Of a stretch of DNA of 29,508 nt, positions 22,480 to 29,508 are shown in pieces. Source of the DNA: DAOTUL01 sp034437435 (GTDB lineage Bacteria > Chloroflexota > Anaerolineae > Aggregatilineales > Phototrophicaceae); NCBI GenBank assembly GCA_964417785.1, contig CAYQJO010000026.1, positions 1 to 29,508 on the forward strand, read 5' to 3'. Each line of letters begins with the position of its first letter. Position 1 is the first letter of the stretch. The position numbers were made by a program, and so were the translations under genes. A model generated the notes under the pieces. The model saw only the letters and a program-made list of their open reading frames with translations. It was not told the DNA's origin and made no database searches.

Positions 22480-22934
22480 CGTCTCTCCCACCAATCCTGT
22501 AAATTCTCAATCTGGCGGCTCAACCACTCGGTGAAGGTTTCGTCGTAGATTTCTTCATTCTGTTCGCCCAGCACAATCGGCGCAACTGTGTCGGCGGTCT
22601 GCGGCTGGTAACCCTCGACCAAAAGATACTGTATCTCGCCCGGTGTCACCTGCTGGAAACCGAGTTCAACCGCCCTGGATTGCAGCCGGGGAATGCTTTT
22701 GAGATCGGCGATGTCAGCCCGCAACTGCTCATTGACCCGTTCCAGATCGTCGCGTTGTTCCAACAATTCGCGTAAACGCCGGTTAGTGGTGGCATCCGAC
22801 ACCACCTGTGACAGATACAGCCCGCCCAGAATCAGCGCGATGAAGAACCCCAGAGTCGCCAGGGCAATGACCTGCCGCTGGGGCCGCCAGCCAGTCTGGC
22901 GCAGCGCATGTCCGATCCAATTCTGATTGCTCAT
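22476..22934 (-). CDS. FtsL/DivIC-like bitopic division protein
   Basis: The 152-residue protein has a short cytoplasmic tail, one membrane helix (about 23-45) and a coiled coil (about 50-82, RRLRELLEQRDDLERVNEQL). A C-terminal segment includes RAVELGFQQVTPGEIQYL, the usual 'A..LG......' motif of FtsL/DivIC proteins. FtsL-type proteins connect FtsQ to the FtsW/FtsI synthase. Sequence identity within this family is always low, so the call relies on topology, the motif and the position between rsmH and ftsI. Its ATG overlaps the rsmH stop and its own stop overlaps the ftsI ATG. The C-terminal tail beyond residue 105 is longer than in most FtsL proteins. Confidence 0.82.
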   Translation of the reverse strand: MSNQNWIGHALRQTGWRPQRQVIALATLGFFIALILGGLYLSQVVSDATTNRRLRELLEQRDDLERVNEQLRADIADLKSIPRLQSRAVELGFQQVTPGEIQYLLVEGYQPQTADTVAPIVLGEQNEEIYDETFTEWLSRQIENLQDWWERR

Positions 22935-23827
22935 CGCTTCTCAACAACCCTTAACTTCGCACTGCGGCTGCGGGGATTGCGCTCAACCTCATCGTCGCTG
23001 GCAGTCAGGGGTTTGCGCGTTATCAAGCGCACAATGGCCGCTTTCTCCTCCAGCACCATCCCCGGCGGAGACACAATTTCGGTGCTGGCGTCTTTGAATG
23101 TCTGCTTGACGATGCGATCTTCCAGGCTGTGAAAGCTGATGACCGCCAGCCGTCCACCGGGGCGCAGCAGATCAACCGCCAGCGGCAGCGTCCGCTGGAT
23201 CGTCCCCAGTTCATCATTTACGGCGATACGCAGCGCCTGAAATGTGCGGGTGGCCGGGTGAATGTGGTGTTCACGTTTCGCCATTGGTACCGCGTTCTCG
23301 ATCACGGCTGCCAGTTCGCCGGTACGAGTATAAGGACGGTGGGCGACCACCGCTCGCGCAATTCGCCGGCTGTACCGCTCCTCACCATACTGGTAGAAGA
23401 TGTCGGCCAGTTCGCCCTCGTCGTAGGTATTGACCAGTTCCGACGCTGGTGGATGCAGGCCCGTCGGATCAAAGCGCATATCCAGCGGACCGTCACGCAT
23501 GAAGGCAAAACCGCGCTCCGCCGTATTAAGCTGCATGGACGAAACACCCAGATCGAGCAGAATCCCATCGACCGGGGAGCGTATATGATCGGCCATATCG
23601 GCATAGCTGGCCTGGATTAACGTCACCCGTTCGTCGTCACCGACGGTCTGCCGTGCCAGATCAAGCGCGTGTGGATCGACATCAAAGCCGACTACCTGGG
23701 CCGCTCCGGCGGCCAACATGGCACGGGTATGCCCTCCGGCACCGACTGTGCCATCGATGATCGTCTTGTCAGCCGGTTGCAATGCCTGGATGACGTCATC
23801 CAACATGACAGGGATATGGTGTTCCAA
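22931..23827 (-). CDS. rsmH: 16S rRNA (cytosine-N4)-methyltransferase RsmH (MraW)
   Basis: RsmH methylates N4 of C1402 in the 16S rRNA P-site with S-adenosylmethionine. The 298-residue protein has the family N-terminus EHHIPVMLDDVI, SAM motifs IDGTVGAGGHTRAML and VVGFDVDPHAL, ILLDLGVSSMQLN, MRFDPTG and the C-terminal ISFHSLEDRIVKQTF and NPRSRSAKLRVVE. TTG 23825-23827 is chosen: an AGAGG site lies 7 bases upstream, and an upstream in-frame GTG (23842) would place that site inside the gene. It is the first gene of the dcw cluster; no mraZ precedes it. Confidence 0.96.
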   Translation of the reverse strand: MEHHIPVMLDDVIQALQPADKTIIDGTVGAGGHTRAMLAAGAAQVVGFDVDPHALDLARQTVGDDERVTLIQASYADMADHIRSPVDGILLDLGVSSMQLNTAERGFAFMRDGPLDMRFDPTGLHPPASELVNTYDEGELADIFYQYGEERYSRRIARAVVAHRPYTRTGELAAVIENAVPMAKREHHIHPATRTFQALRIAVNDELGTIQRTLPLAVDLLRPGGRLAVISFHSLEDRIVKQTFKDASTEIVSPPGMVLEEKAAIVRLITRKPLTASDDEVERNPRSRSAKLRVVEKR

Positions 23828-23834
23828 CGGGTAT

Positions 23835-23839
23835 CCTCT
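23835..23839 (-). promoter_or_regulatory. Ribosome binding site supporting a TTG start for rsmH
   Basis: AGAGG on the minus strand sits 7 bases before TTG 23825-23827. This placement excludes the GTG at 23840-23842 as the likely start. Confidence 0.6.
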
Positions 23840-23853
23840 CACTCACTACCGCT

Positions 23854-23862
23854 AGTATATCA
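23854..23862 (-). promoter_or_regulatory. Candidate extended -10 promoter for the dcw cluster
   Basis: The minus strand reads TGATATACT, an extended -10 of the TGnTATAnT kind, overlapping the stop codon of the upstream aldolase gene and 27 bases before the rsmH TTG. No good -35 is seen. The cluster may also be read from the aldolase promoter, since the intergenic gap is only 32 bases. Confidence 0.4.
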
Positions 23863-24513
23863 AACTGTCCGGGGGACACCATACGCCGCGTCAATTGCCC
23901 GTTTCAACTGGCGGGCGCGATTGCGAATAGCGTCCTGTCCCATCGAGCCATCACCCGTCAGCCAACCGGCCATGCCACACGATACCGCTCCCGCATTGAG
24001 GAACAACGGCACATTCTCGGCGTTCATGCCACCGTTGATCTGAAACTTCATATGCTTGAGCGGGCCGAACATGGCCTTGAAGTAATCCACGCCAAGAGCG
24101 CCAATCGGGAACAACTTGAGCAGCGGCACACCCATCGCCCAGGCGGCGACGGCTTCACTCGGCGTCGTCACACCGGGGGCCATCAACACACCCGCATCCA
24201 AGACCACCCGCACGACCTCCGGTTGAAAGGCGGGCGAGACCACAAAATCAGCCCCGGCGGCGACCGCCTGCTGCGCCGCTTCAACGGTGAGGACGGTCCC
24301 CATGCCCACGCAGGCATCGTCACCAAACGTCTGCTTGATGGCCTGCATCGACTCGAACGGCTGGGGCGAGTTCATCGTGTATTCAAAGACACGGATACCC
24401 TCTTCGTAGAGCGTCCTGGCCGTCTCTACCGCTGAATGCGGCGAGAACCCCCCGCGCATACCGGCCATCAGATGTCCCTCTGCAATCACATTGAAGACGG
24501 TCTGGCTGTCCAT
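23860..24513 (-). CDS. KDPG/KHG-aldolase-family protein (Eda-like, substrate uncertain)
   Basis: The 217-residue TIM-barrel protein belongs to the class I aldolase family that splits 2-keto-3-deoxy-6-phosphogluconate or 4-hydroxy-2-oxoglutarate. The general-base Glu (VFEYTMNSP, Glu44), GMGTVLTVEAAQQA (70-83), GADFVVSPAF and the Schiff-base Lys in LLKLFPIGALG (Lys133) are present. The family phosphate-binding PTGG is replaced by QINGGMN, and the Arg of the 'E.T.R' motif by Asn. The substrate may therefore differ from KDPG. The start ATG 24511-24513 follows AAGG 6 bases upstream. It is divergent from the lipoprotein gene and lies immediately upstream of rsmH, with no other sugar-acid genes in the window. 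Confidence 0.8.
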   Translation of the reverse strand: MDSQTVFNVIAEGHLMAGMRGGFSPHSAVETARTLYEEGIRVFEYTMNSPQPFESMQAIKQTFGDDACVGMGTVLTVEAAQQAVAAGADFVVSPAFQPEVVRVVLDAGVLMAPGVTTPSEAVAAWAMGVPLLKLFPIGALGVDYFKAMFGPLKHMKFQINGGMNAENVPLFLNAGAVSCGMAGWLTGDGSMGQDAIRNRARQLKRAIDAAYGVPRTV

Positions 24514-24528
24514 CCAGCACCTTTCGCA

Positions 24529-24534
24529 TATAAT
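24529..24534 (+). promoter_or_regulatory. Candidate -10 box (TATAAT) for the lipoprotein gene
   Basis: A perfect TATAAT lies 34 bases before the ATG at 24569 in the divergent intergenic region. The -35 is poor (TGTCCA with 16-base spacing) and overlaps the start of the aldolase gene. Confidence 0.45.
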
Positions 24535-24568
24535 GAATCATGGAAAAAGTCTATCACAGGGGGCCAGG

Positions 24569-25807
24569 ATGCTAAAGCATCTGTCATATGTGCTGCTGAT
24601 TACCAGTTTGTTGATCGTCGGATGTCAGAGTGAGGAATCGACATCCCTGCCGACACGGGTGCAGATCGCGGTGGAACCAACGACCACGCCAATGCCGGAA
24701 GCGACAGCGACGGCCACCCTGTTTCGCCCCGGTCCGACGCTGCCACCGACCTTCACACCAACGCCCTCACCGACGCCGTTTGTGCCGCCGACCCACACCC
24801 CTACACCAGAGGGTTTTGATCTCAACGGCACCCTGTATTACATCTACAACGAGAATACCATTATCGCCCTCTCCGGCGATGGCTCCCGCGAAGAGTTTCT
24901 GGTGAACTACGGCCTGGATGTGCCGATCAGCGACCTTGCCATCTCTCCCGATGAAGAACTGCTCGCCTTTGTCGGCCCTGGCAGCGGCAGCGCCCGTGAG
25001 ATCATCGTCAGCAGCCGTGATGGCACGTACACTCAGCCGGTGACCTGCCTGGGCTTCGCCGATGTGCGCCTGCCGACATGGAGCGCCGACGGCGAGCGCA
25101 TCGCCTTCCTGGCCGCACCGACGGTAGGCGCGCCGCTCAATATCTACAGTGCAAGCTGGATCGGCAGCAACAACTGCCCGGAAGGCAACGACCAACGGCT
25201 GCTTTTGGAGCTAAACAGCAGCGAACTCAGCGGATTGGCCTATGATCCACGCGGCAGACGCCTGCTTTACAGCAATGGGCCGATTTATGTCTTCGATCTG
25301 GAGACCGGCGTGACATTCCCGCCGGTGACGGAGACAGGCAATCTGGGACCGGATTTCGCGCTGAAGTTCAGTCCGGTAGACGATTTCTTGCTGGCCTACT
25401 TGCAGGACAGTGTGGGCGCACAGGACCGCTACGGTGGCTATCTACGCGGCATTATCCCGCGTGCCAACGATGTGCTGGCCCCGGTGGAGTTTGACATCCG
25501 GCTCCTGACGCTGCACTTCGATTGGAGCCGTGACGGCACGCGGATTCTGACTTCATCGTCCAGCAGTGTCGTCGTCTACACCGTTCGCGGCGGCGACACC
25601 GATGTGGTTCTAGCCGCCGCCAATCTGCCGCCGATGGCCGTGTTCAATCCGGCAGGGGATCGTATCGCCTATATCGACTCCGATCCGCAGATCAACAGCC
25701 TGCCACAGATTTACACCGTCGGATTAAGCGGCTTCAATCCAACGCAGATCACAACACACACCGAAGGTACCATCAACGACTTACACTGGCTGCCCGGTGG
25801 GTTTTAG
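24569..25807 (+). CDS. Lipoprotein with a Pro/Thr-rich linker and a TolB/WD40-like beta-propeller
   Basis: The 412-residue protein has a lipoprotein signal ending LLIVG|C (Cys19). A Thr/Pro-rich extracellular linker follows (about 35-80, with FTPTPSPTPFVPPTHTPTP). The rest is a domain with repeated propeller-like strands such as ISDLAISPDEELLAFVGPG, LPTWSADGERIAFLAAP, DFALKFSPVDDFLLAYLQD, LHFDWSRDGTRILTSS and MAVFNPAGDRIAYIDSD. These 'SPDG..LAF'-type repeats are typical of PD40/TolB propellers that mediate protein contacts. The ATG 24569-24571 is chosen over upstream in-frame codons because an AGGGGG site precedes it and it places the signal peptide at the N-terminus. The ligand is unknown. 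The LysM gene follows on the same strand. Confidence 0.82.
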   Translation: MLKHLSYVLLITSLLIVGCQSEESTSLPTRVQIAVEPTTTPMPEATATATLFRPGPTLPPTFTPTPSPTPFVPPTHTPTPEGFDLNGTLYYIYNENTIIALSGDGSREEFLVNYGLDVPISDLAISPDEELLAFVGPGSGSAREIIVSSRDGTYTQPVTCLGFADVRLPTWSADGERIAFLAAPTVGAPLNIYSASWIGSNNCPEGNDQRLLLELNSSELSGLAYDPRGRRLLYSNGPIYVFDLETGVTFPPVTETGNLGPDFALKFSPVDDFLLAYLQDSVGAQDRYGGYLRGIIPRANDVLAPVEFDIRLLTLHFDWSRDGTRILTSSSSSVVVYTVRGGDTDVVLAAANLPPMAVFNPAGDRIAYIDSDPQINSLPQIYTVGLSGFNPTQITTHTEGTINDLHWLPGGF

Positions 25808-25874
25808 TTGAATGACAAACACGGAAAAACCATGTTACATTATAAACATCTTCTTGATTGCGAAAGGGACAACG

Positions 25875-26477
25875 ATGTTTAAGAGACGCCACCTGCTGGC
25901 AATGGTTTTGCTGGTCCTGATGGTGACGCTGGCCGCTGTGTCGGTCAACGCCCAGACGGAGTATACCCATGTCGTTCGCCCCGGTGACACGCTGCGCGTC
26001 CTGGCAACCCAATACAGCACCACATGGCAGGCGATTGCCACCCGTAACGCCCTGCCGAATCCCAACCGGATTTACCCCGGTCAGGTGCTTATCATCCCGG
26101 TTGGATCGTATACGGCACCACCGGTCTATTCCCAGACGTATACGGTGCAGGGAGGGGATTCCCTGACCGGGATTGCCGCACGCTTCGGGGTCTCACTGGA
26201 CGCCCTGGTTCAGGCCAACCCGATCACACGGACCAGCTATATTTATCCGGGACAGGTCCTCAATATACCGGGGACGGCTGCACCCCCCACCTACGTGCCA
26301 CCCTACCATCCACCCCGCCAGACCTATTATGGGCGCTATACCGTGCGTTATGGCGATACCATGTTCGCCATCGGCAGGGATTTCGGGCTGGACGTGTGGA
26401 CGATTGCTCGTGCCAACGGCATCTTGAATCTGAACCGCATCTACGCCGGCCAGTCTCTGATTATTCCGGGGCGCTAA
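25875..26477 (+). CDS. Secreted protein with three LysM domains
   Basis: The 200-residue protein has a signal peptide (MFKRRHLLAMVLLVLM, cleavage after VNA near residue 26). It consists of three LysM domains at about 30-75, 88-133 and 154-199, each with the pattern 'Y.V..GD....IA..........N.......IYPGQ.L.IP', separated by Pro/Tyr-rich linkers. LysM binds N-acetylglucosamine polymers such as peptidoglycan, and no catalytic domain is attached. ATG 25875-25877 follows an AAGGG site. The open frame to 25812 would put a non-signal segment first. It lies 67 bases after the lipoprotein gene and probably belongs to the same transcript; both would act at the cell wall. Confidence 0.88.
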   Translation: MFKRRHLLAMVLLVLMVTLAAVSVNAQTEYTHVVRPGDTLRVLATQYSTTWQAIATRNALPNPNRIYPGQVLIIPVGSYTAPPVYSQTYTVQGGDSLTGIAARFGVSLDALVQANPITRTSYIYPGQVLNIPGTAAPPTYVPPYHPPRQTYYGRYTVRYGDTMFAIGRDFGLDVWTIARANGILNLNRIYAGQSLIIPGR

Positions 26478-26566
26478 TCCTGATCGGATTGAGAACCGGG
26501 CGTTCTGAATGGCGAAAAGCGCCGGGGAAGTCCGGTTCGATCTCTTTTTCCTTGCCACGCCAGGCG

Positions 26567-27418
26567 TTAACCACCCGTCGTCAGCCGCCGCAGCGTCGTC
26601 ACGATCTCGGCAACACAGCTTGCATACACGGCATCGTTGTGGTACTCACGCAAATCAATGTGGTGGATGTTCTTCAGCAAAAACGGAATCTTGCACTGAT
26701 GGTCGATCAAGACCGGCACGATCTTCTTGTCTTCTTCAAAGCAGTAATTCCACTCGGCCTGGACATACTTTGAGGCTTTGGCGTGGTTGGACAGCATCAG
26801 GAGCATCACAGTGGTCTGTTCCAGTGCTTCCTGAATCTCGTTGTTCCAGACGGTCCCGGCACTGATACCGGCTTTATCAACCCACAACTGGATCGGCTCG
26901 TCCTTCAAGACCTTTTCCAGGTCCTCGATTATTCGCTGCACCAACACCTGGTCCATGCGCGAATAGCTGACAAACACCAGATATTCCTGGTCCTCTTCTA
27001 TCAGCAATTCATGATTGTGGCGATACTGACTGATGAGCTTGACAATGCCTTCGAGAAACACCGGATTCGACCGGATCACCCGGCGAAAGGCATCCAGACC
27101 CAGTTCAACGGTGGTGCTGTTGACCGTCGTATACACATCCGCCGTGCGCGGTTCGCCGCTGAGCAGCGACATCTCACCGAAAAAATCGCCGCTGCGCTTG
27201 CGGGCGAGAATGGTCTTGCCGCCATCAGGCTTCTGCTTGGCGACGGCCACCTCACCATCGACAATGATGTAAAATGTGCGTTCAGTCGATCCCTCGTGAC
27301 ACAGATAGGCCCCCGGCGGGTGCTGGCTCACGCTGACGACATTCATGACCTCGCGGAATGTCTGTTCATCGGGGTTGTTGAAGACATTCCGTACAATATC
27401 CTCGACCTGTGGTTGCAT
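26567..27418 (-). CDS. Cyclic-nucleotide-binding domain fused to a TIR domain (PycTIR-like architecture)
   Basis: The 283-residue cytoplasmic protein has an N-terminal cNMP-binding beta-roll (about 15-130). Its phosphate-binding cassette is intact: GDFFGEMSLLSGEPRTADV, with Glu82 and Arg91. A C-terminal TIR domain (about 145-280) follows, with YLVFVSYSRMDQ (strand A), WVDKAGISAGTVWNNEIQEA (BB-loop region), a candidate catalytic Glu222 in YVQAEWNYCFEEDKKIVPVL, and no helix-turn-helix. The fusion matches Pycsar TIR effectors, which bind cUMP made by a phage-triggered cyclase and then cleave NAD+. Enzyme activity and ligand are inferred. No cyclase gene occurs in the window; the neighbours are uvrC (45 bases upstream) and a convergent LysM gene. 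It could instead be a cAMP/cGMP-responsive signalling protein. Confidence 0.88.
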   Translation of the reverse strand: MQPQVEDIVRNVFNNPDEQTFREVMNVVSVSQHPPGAYLCHEGSTERTFYIIVDGEVAVAKQKPDGGKTILARKRSGDFFGEMSLLSGEPRTADVYTTVNSTTVELGLDAFRRVIRSNPVFLEGIVKLISQYRHNHELLIEEDQEYLVFVSYSRMDQVLVQRIIEDLEKVLKDEPIQLWVDKAGISAGTVWNNEIQEALEQTTVMLLMLSNHAKASKYVQAEWNYCFEEDKKIVPVLIDHQCKIPFLLKNIHHIDLREYHNDAVYASCVAEIVTTLRRLTTGG

Positions 27419-27450
27419 GGCTCTTTCCCTGCTCGATCCGGACTAACTGT

Positions 27451-27456
27451 ATTATA
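27451..27456 (-). promoter_or_regulatory. Candidate -10 box (TATAAT) for the cNMP-TIR gene
   Basis: TATAAT occurs on the minus strand in the 45-base gap after uvrC, 32 bases before the ATG at 27418. The -35 position falls in the uvrC stop region and is weak. It suggests the TIR gene can be transcribed on its own. Confidence 0.42.
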
Positions 27457-27463
27457 ACCGAAT

Positions 27464-29353
27464 TTAAAGTAATTCTTTGATGGTTTCCGCCAGTTGCGTG
27501 TTGATCCCCTGCACAGCCGCCAGATCATCCACGCTGGCGCTGCGAATGGCGTCTATCGAGTTATCGAACGCCTTCAGCAGCGCCTTACGCTTTTTGGGAC
27601 CGACTCCCGGTATGGTTTCCAGCCGGCTCGCCATACCCAATTTCGTGCGCTGCTGGCGATGGCTGGTGATGGCGAAGCGATGGGCTTCATCCCGCACCCG
27701 CTGCACCAGATACAGCGCCGGACTGCTGCGCGGGAGCAGTACGGATGTCTCGCGTCCTGGCATGAACAGTTCTTCCTGGCGTTTCGCCAGCGACGCCACC
27801 GGCACCCGGTCGAGCAGGTTGAACTCCGCCAACACCTCGACGGCGACATTCAACTGGCCTTTTCCGCCATCAATCAGCAGCAAATCGGGCAGCAGCCGCC
27901 ATGTTTCGTCGCGGTCAGGCTTGCCAGGTACGTTGGGGGCAGGATTCTCGTTGGTGTTGACGTAGCGGGTGAAACGCCTCGTCAGCGCCTCGCGCATCGA
28001 CTGGTAATCGTCGCTGCCGGCATGGGTCACAGTGCGGATGTTAAAGCGGCGGTATTCGTTCTTGCGTGGGGCTGCCCGCAGGAAGACAACCCGGCTGGCG
28101 ACAATGGCCGTCCCCTGGGTGGTGCTGATGTCGTAACACTCGATCCGGTTCGGTACCGTCGGCAGATTGAGCGCCGCCTGGAGTTCGGCCATCGCCTGCT
28201 CCTGTTTGACGTTGTCCGCTTCATACTGCGCCCGGAACATACGCATGGACTCGACGGCGTTCTCCTCAGCCATTTTGACCAGATCGCGCTTGCTACCCCG
28301 CTGCGGCACGGTGATCTGCACCTTGCTGCTGCTGCGTTTGTCACTCAACCAACGCTCGATGATCCGTGCCTCTTCGACCTCGTTGGGCAGGATCAACTCG
28401 CGGGGAACATCATCGATCTTGCCGTAAAACTGCGTGATAAACTGGCTCAGGACGGACTCGTCGCTTTCGTCCTCGGTATTATCCAGACGGCGTGCGTCGC
28501 TGCCGATCAGCTTGCCGTTGCGGATGAAAAGAATCTGCACCATTGCGTCGTTGTGATCCCGTGTCAGCGCGATGACATCCTGGTCGGTCATCTTCGGGCT
28601 GACAGCGCGGTGGCGCTGGGTGATGTATTCGATGGCCGTAAGCTGATCGCGGATGACGGCGGCCCGCTCAAATTCCAGATTCTCAGCACAGCGATTCATC
28701 TCCGCCGTCAGCCTTTCGACCACCGGCTCAGATCGTCCGCCAAGAACATCCATCAATTCCTTAATCATCGCCCGGTACTCGTCTTTGTTCACCTTACCGA
28801 TGCAGGGCGCATTGCACAAACCGATGTCCCAGAACAGACAGGCCCGCTCATCCTTACCCGTGATGTCCCGGTCACAGGTCAAATACGGGAAAGCTTTGCG
28901 CAGGACACGCAGGGTGTTCTGCACCGCCCACATAGCGGCATACGGGCCGAAATAGCGGCTGCCATCCTTGTTGATCCGGCGCGTGGTCTCGACTTTGGGA
29001 AAATCGTCCTGCCATGTCACCCGGATATACGGATAGCGTTTGTCATCCTTCATCAGGACGTTGAAGCGCGGCTTATGGCGCTTGATGAGTGTTTCTTCCA
29101 GAATCAGCGCCTGAACCTCGCTCTCGGCGACGATGATGTCGATGTCGGCCACGCGCTCGCGCATCTGCAACGTCTTGGGGTTGGGATCGCTTTCCGGCGC
29201 ACTGGTGAAATAGCTGCGCACACGCTGCCGCAGCCGTTTGGCCTTGCCGATATAGATGATCTTACCGCTGCTGTCCTTCATCAGATAGACACCGGGCTTC
29301 AGCGGCAGATTCTTGAGGATGGTCTCGATATGTTCGGGCGTTTGAAATGTCAT
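27464..29353 (-). CDS. uvrC: Excinuclease ABC subunit C
   Basis: UvrC makes both incisions flanking DNA damage in nucleotide excision repair, working with UvrA and UvrB. The 629-residue protein has the N-terminal GIY-YIG nuclease (KPGVYLMKDSSGKIIYIGKA, residues 19-38). Next are a Cys-containing segment (CDRDITGKDERACLFWDIGL), a UVR domain for UvrB contact (LEFERAAVIRDQL), the RNase-H-like second nuclease domain (IECYDISTTQGTAIVAS and LLIDGGKGQLN) and C-terminal helix-hairpin-helix motifs (IPGVGPKKRKALLKAF). The ATG 29351-29353 is preferred over a TTG at 29377. No clear ribosome site precedes either, so the start is less certain than the identity. Confidence 0.96.
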   Translation of the reverse strand: MTFQTPEHIETILKNLPLKPGVYLMKDSSGKIIYIGKAKRLRQRVRSYFTSAPESDPNPKTLQMRERVADIDIIVAESEVQALILEETLIKRHKPRFNVLMKDDKRYPYIRVTWQDDFPKVETTRRINKDGSRYFGPYAAMWAVQNTLRVLRKAFPYLTCDRDITGKDERACLFWDIGLCNAPCIGKVNKDEYRAMIKELMDVLGGRSEPVVERLTAEMNRCAENLEFERAAVIRDQLTAIEYITQRHRAVSPKMTDQDVIALTRDHNDAMVQILFIRNGKLIGSDARRLDNTEDESDESVLSQFITQFYGKIDDVPRELILPNEVEEARIIERWLSDKRSSSKVQITVPQRGSKRDLVKMAEENAVESMRMFRAQYEADNVKQEQAMAELQAALNLPTVPNRIECYDISTTQGTAIVASRVVFLRAAPRKNEYRRFNIRTVTHAGSDDYQSMREALTRRFTRYVNTNENPAPNVPGKPDRDETWRLLPDLLLIDGGKGQLNVAVEVLAEFNLLDRVPVASLAKRQEELFMPGRETSVLLPRSSPALYLVQRVRDEAHRFAITSHRQQRTKLGMASRLETIPGVGPKKRKALLKAFDNSIDAIRSASVDDLAAVQGINTQLAETIKELL

Positions 29354-29508
29354 ATTACGGTATCGGAATGATTGCAATTATGTTCGGATTTTAGCGCAGA
29401 CCGGAAGGAGTTGCGAGGCCCCCCAAAGATTGAGGTATTTTTCGGACAACTATCTAACTGACGTTACGCAGCCAAGCGAACAGGCTGCAAGGTATGTAAA
29501 GTCTGAAA
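29354..29508. other. Intergenic region upstream of uvrC
   Basis: This stretch carries no evident gene. It holds an inverted repeat GCAGCC-9 bases-GGCTGC at 29468-29488, without a clear T run. A CATAAT on the minus strand at 29380-29385 might serve as the uvrC -10. Nothing else is recognisable before the window ends. Confidence 0.3.

Noticed and set aside
26478..26566. Terminator between the convergent LysM and cNMP-TIR genes
   Set aside because: Only short stems are visible (GGCG-AAAAG-CGCC and an ACGCC-A-GGCGT palindrome) with no well-placed T run directly after them.
26567..27418. CRP/FNR-family transcription factor
   Set aside because: The cNMP-binding domain is followed by a TIR domain, not by a helix-turn-helix.
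27494..29371. A 625-codon open frame on the plus strand opposite uvrC
   Set aside because: It mirrors uvrC almost end to end, has no recognisable domain or ribosome site, and uvrC itself is unmistakable. Such antisense frames are common in GC-rich genes.

Overview
The window looks like a chromosomal segment from a moderately high-GC bacterium, most plausibly a Chloroflexota (Anaerolineae-like) lineage. That placement is inference. It rests on a rearranged division/cell-wall cluster, a class II (B12-dependent) ribonucleotide reductase carrying several inteins, a lipoprotein with a Pro/Thr-rich linker, and a large exported Ig-like/alpha-2-macroglobulin-type protein. No rRNA, tRNA, CRISPR array or transposase was seen.

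Layout. Positions 1-2279 (minus) hold the N-terminal 759 codons of an exported alpha-2-macroglobulin-like protein that runs off the left edge. Next on the minus strand are a DUF218 (SanA/YdcF-like) membrane protein and an acidic protein of unknown function. Positions 3651-9026 (minus) carry nrdJ, whose 850-residue enzyme is interrupted by three in-frame inteins totalling 941 residues. Each intein sits at a conserved active-site or specificity-loop motif.

Positions 9330-23827 (minus) are a compact dcw cluster. In transcription order it reads rsmH, an ftsL-like gene, ftsI/pbp, mraY, murD, ftsW, murG, two tandem paralogous membrane proteins, murC, murB, ftsQ, ftsA and ftsZ. Many junctions overlap by a few bases, which suggests translational coupling. 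mraZ, murE, murF and ddl are absent. A KDPG-aldolase-like gene lies directly upstream of rsmH. A strong terminator after ftsZ separates the cluster from nrdJ.

Positions 24569-26477 (plus) encode a beta-propeller-type lipoprotein and a secreted triple-LysM protein, divergent from the aldolase gene. Positions 26567-29353 (minus) hold a protein fusing a cyclic-nucleotide-binding domain to a TIR domain (the architecture of Pycsar TIR effectors, here without a neighbouring cyclase), and uvrC upstream of it.

How the genes work together: the dcw genes make lipid II (MurB, MurC, MurD, MraY, MurG) and build the divisome (FtsZ, FtsA, FtsQ, FtsL-like, FtsW, FtsI). NrdJ supplies deoxynucleotides and UvrC repairs DNA. 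The strongest leads are the orphan cNMP-TIR protein, the triple-intein NrdJ and the duplicated membrane protein embedded between murG and murC.
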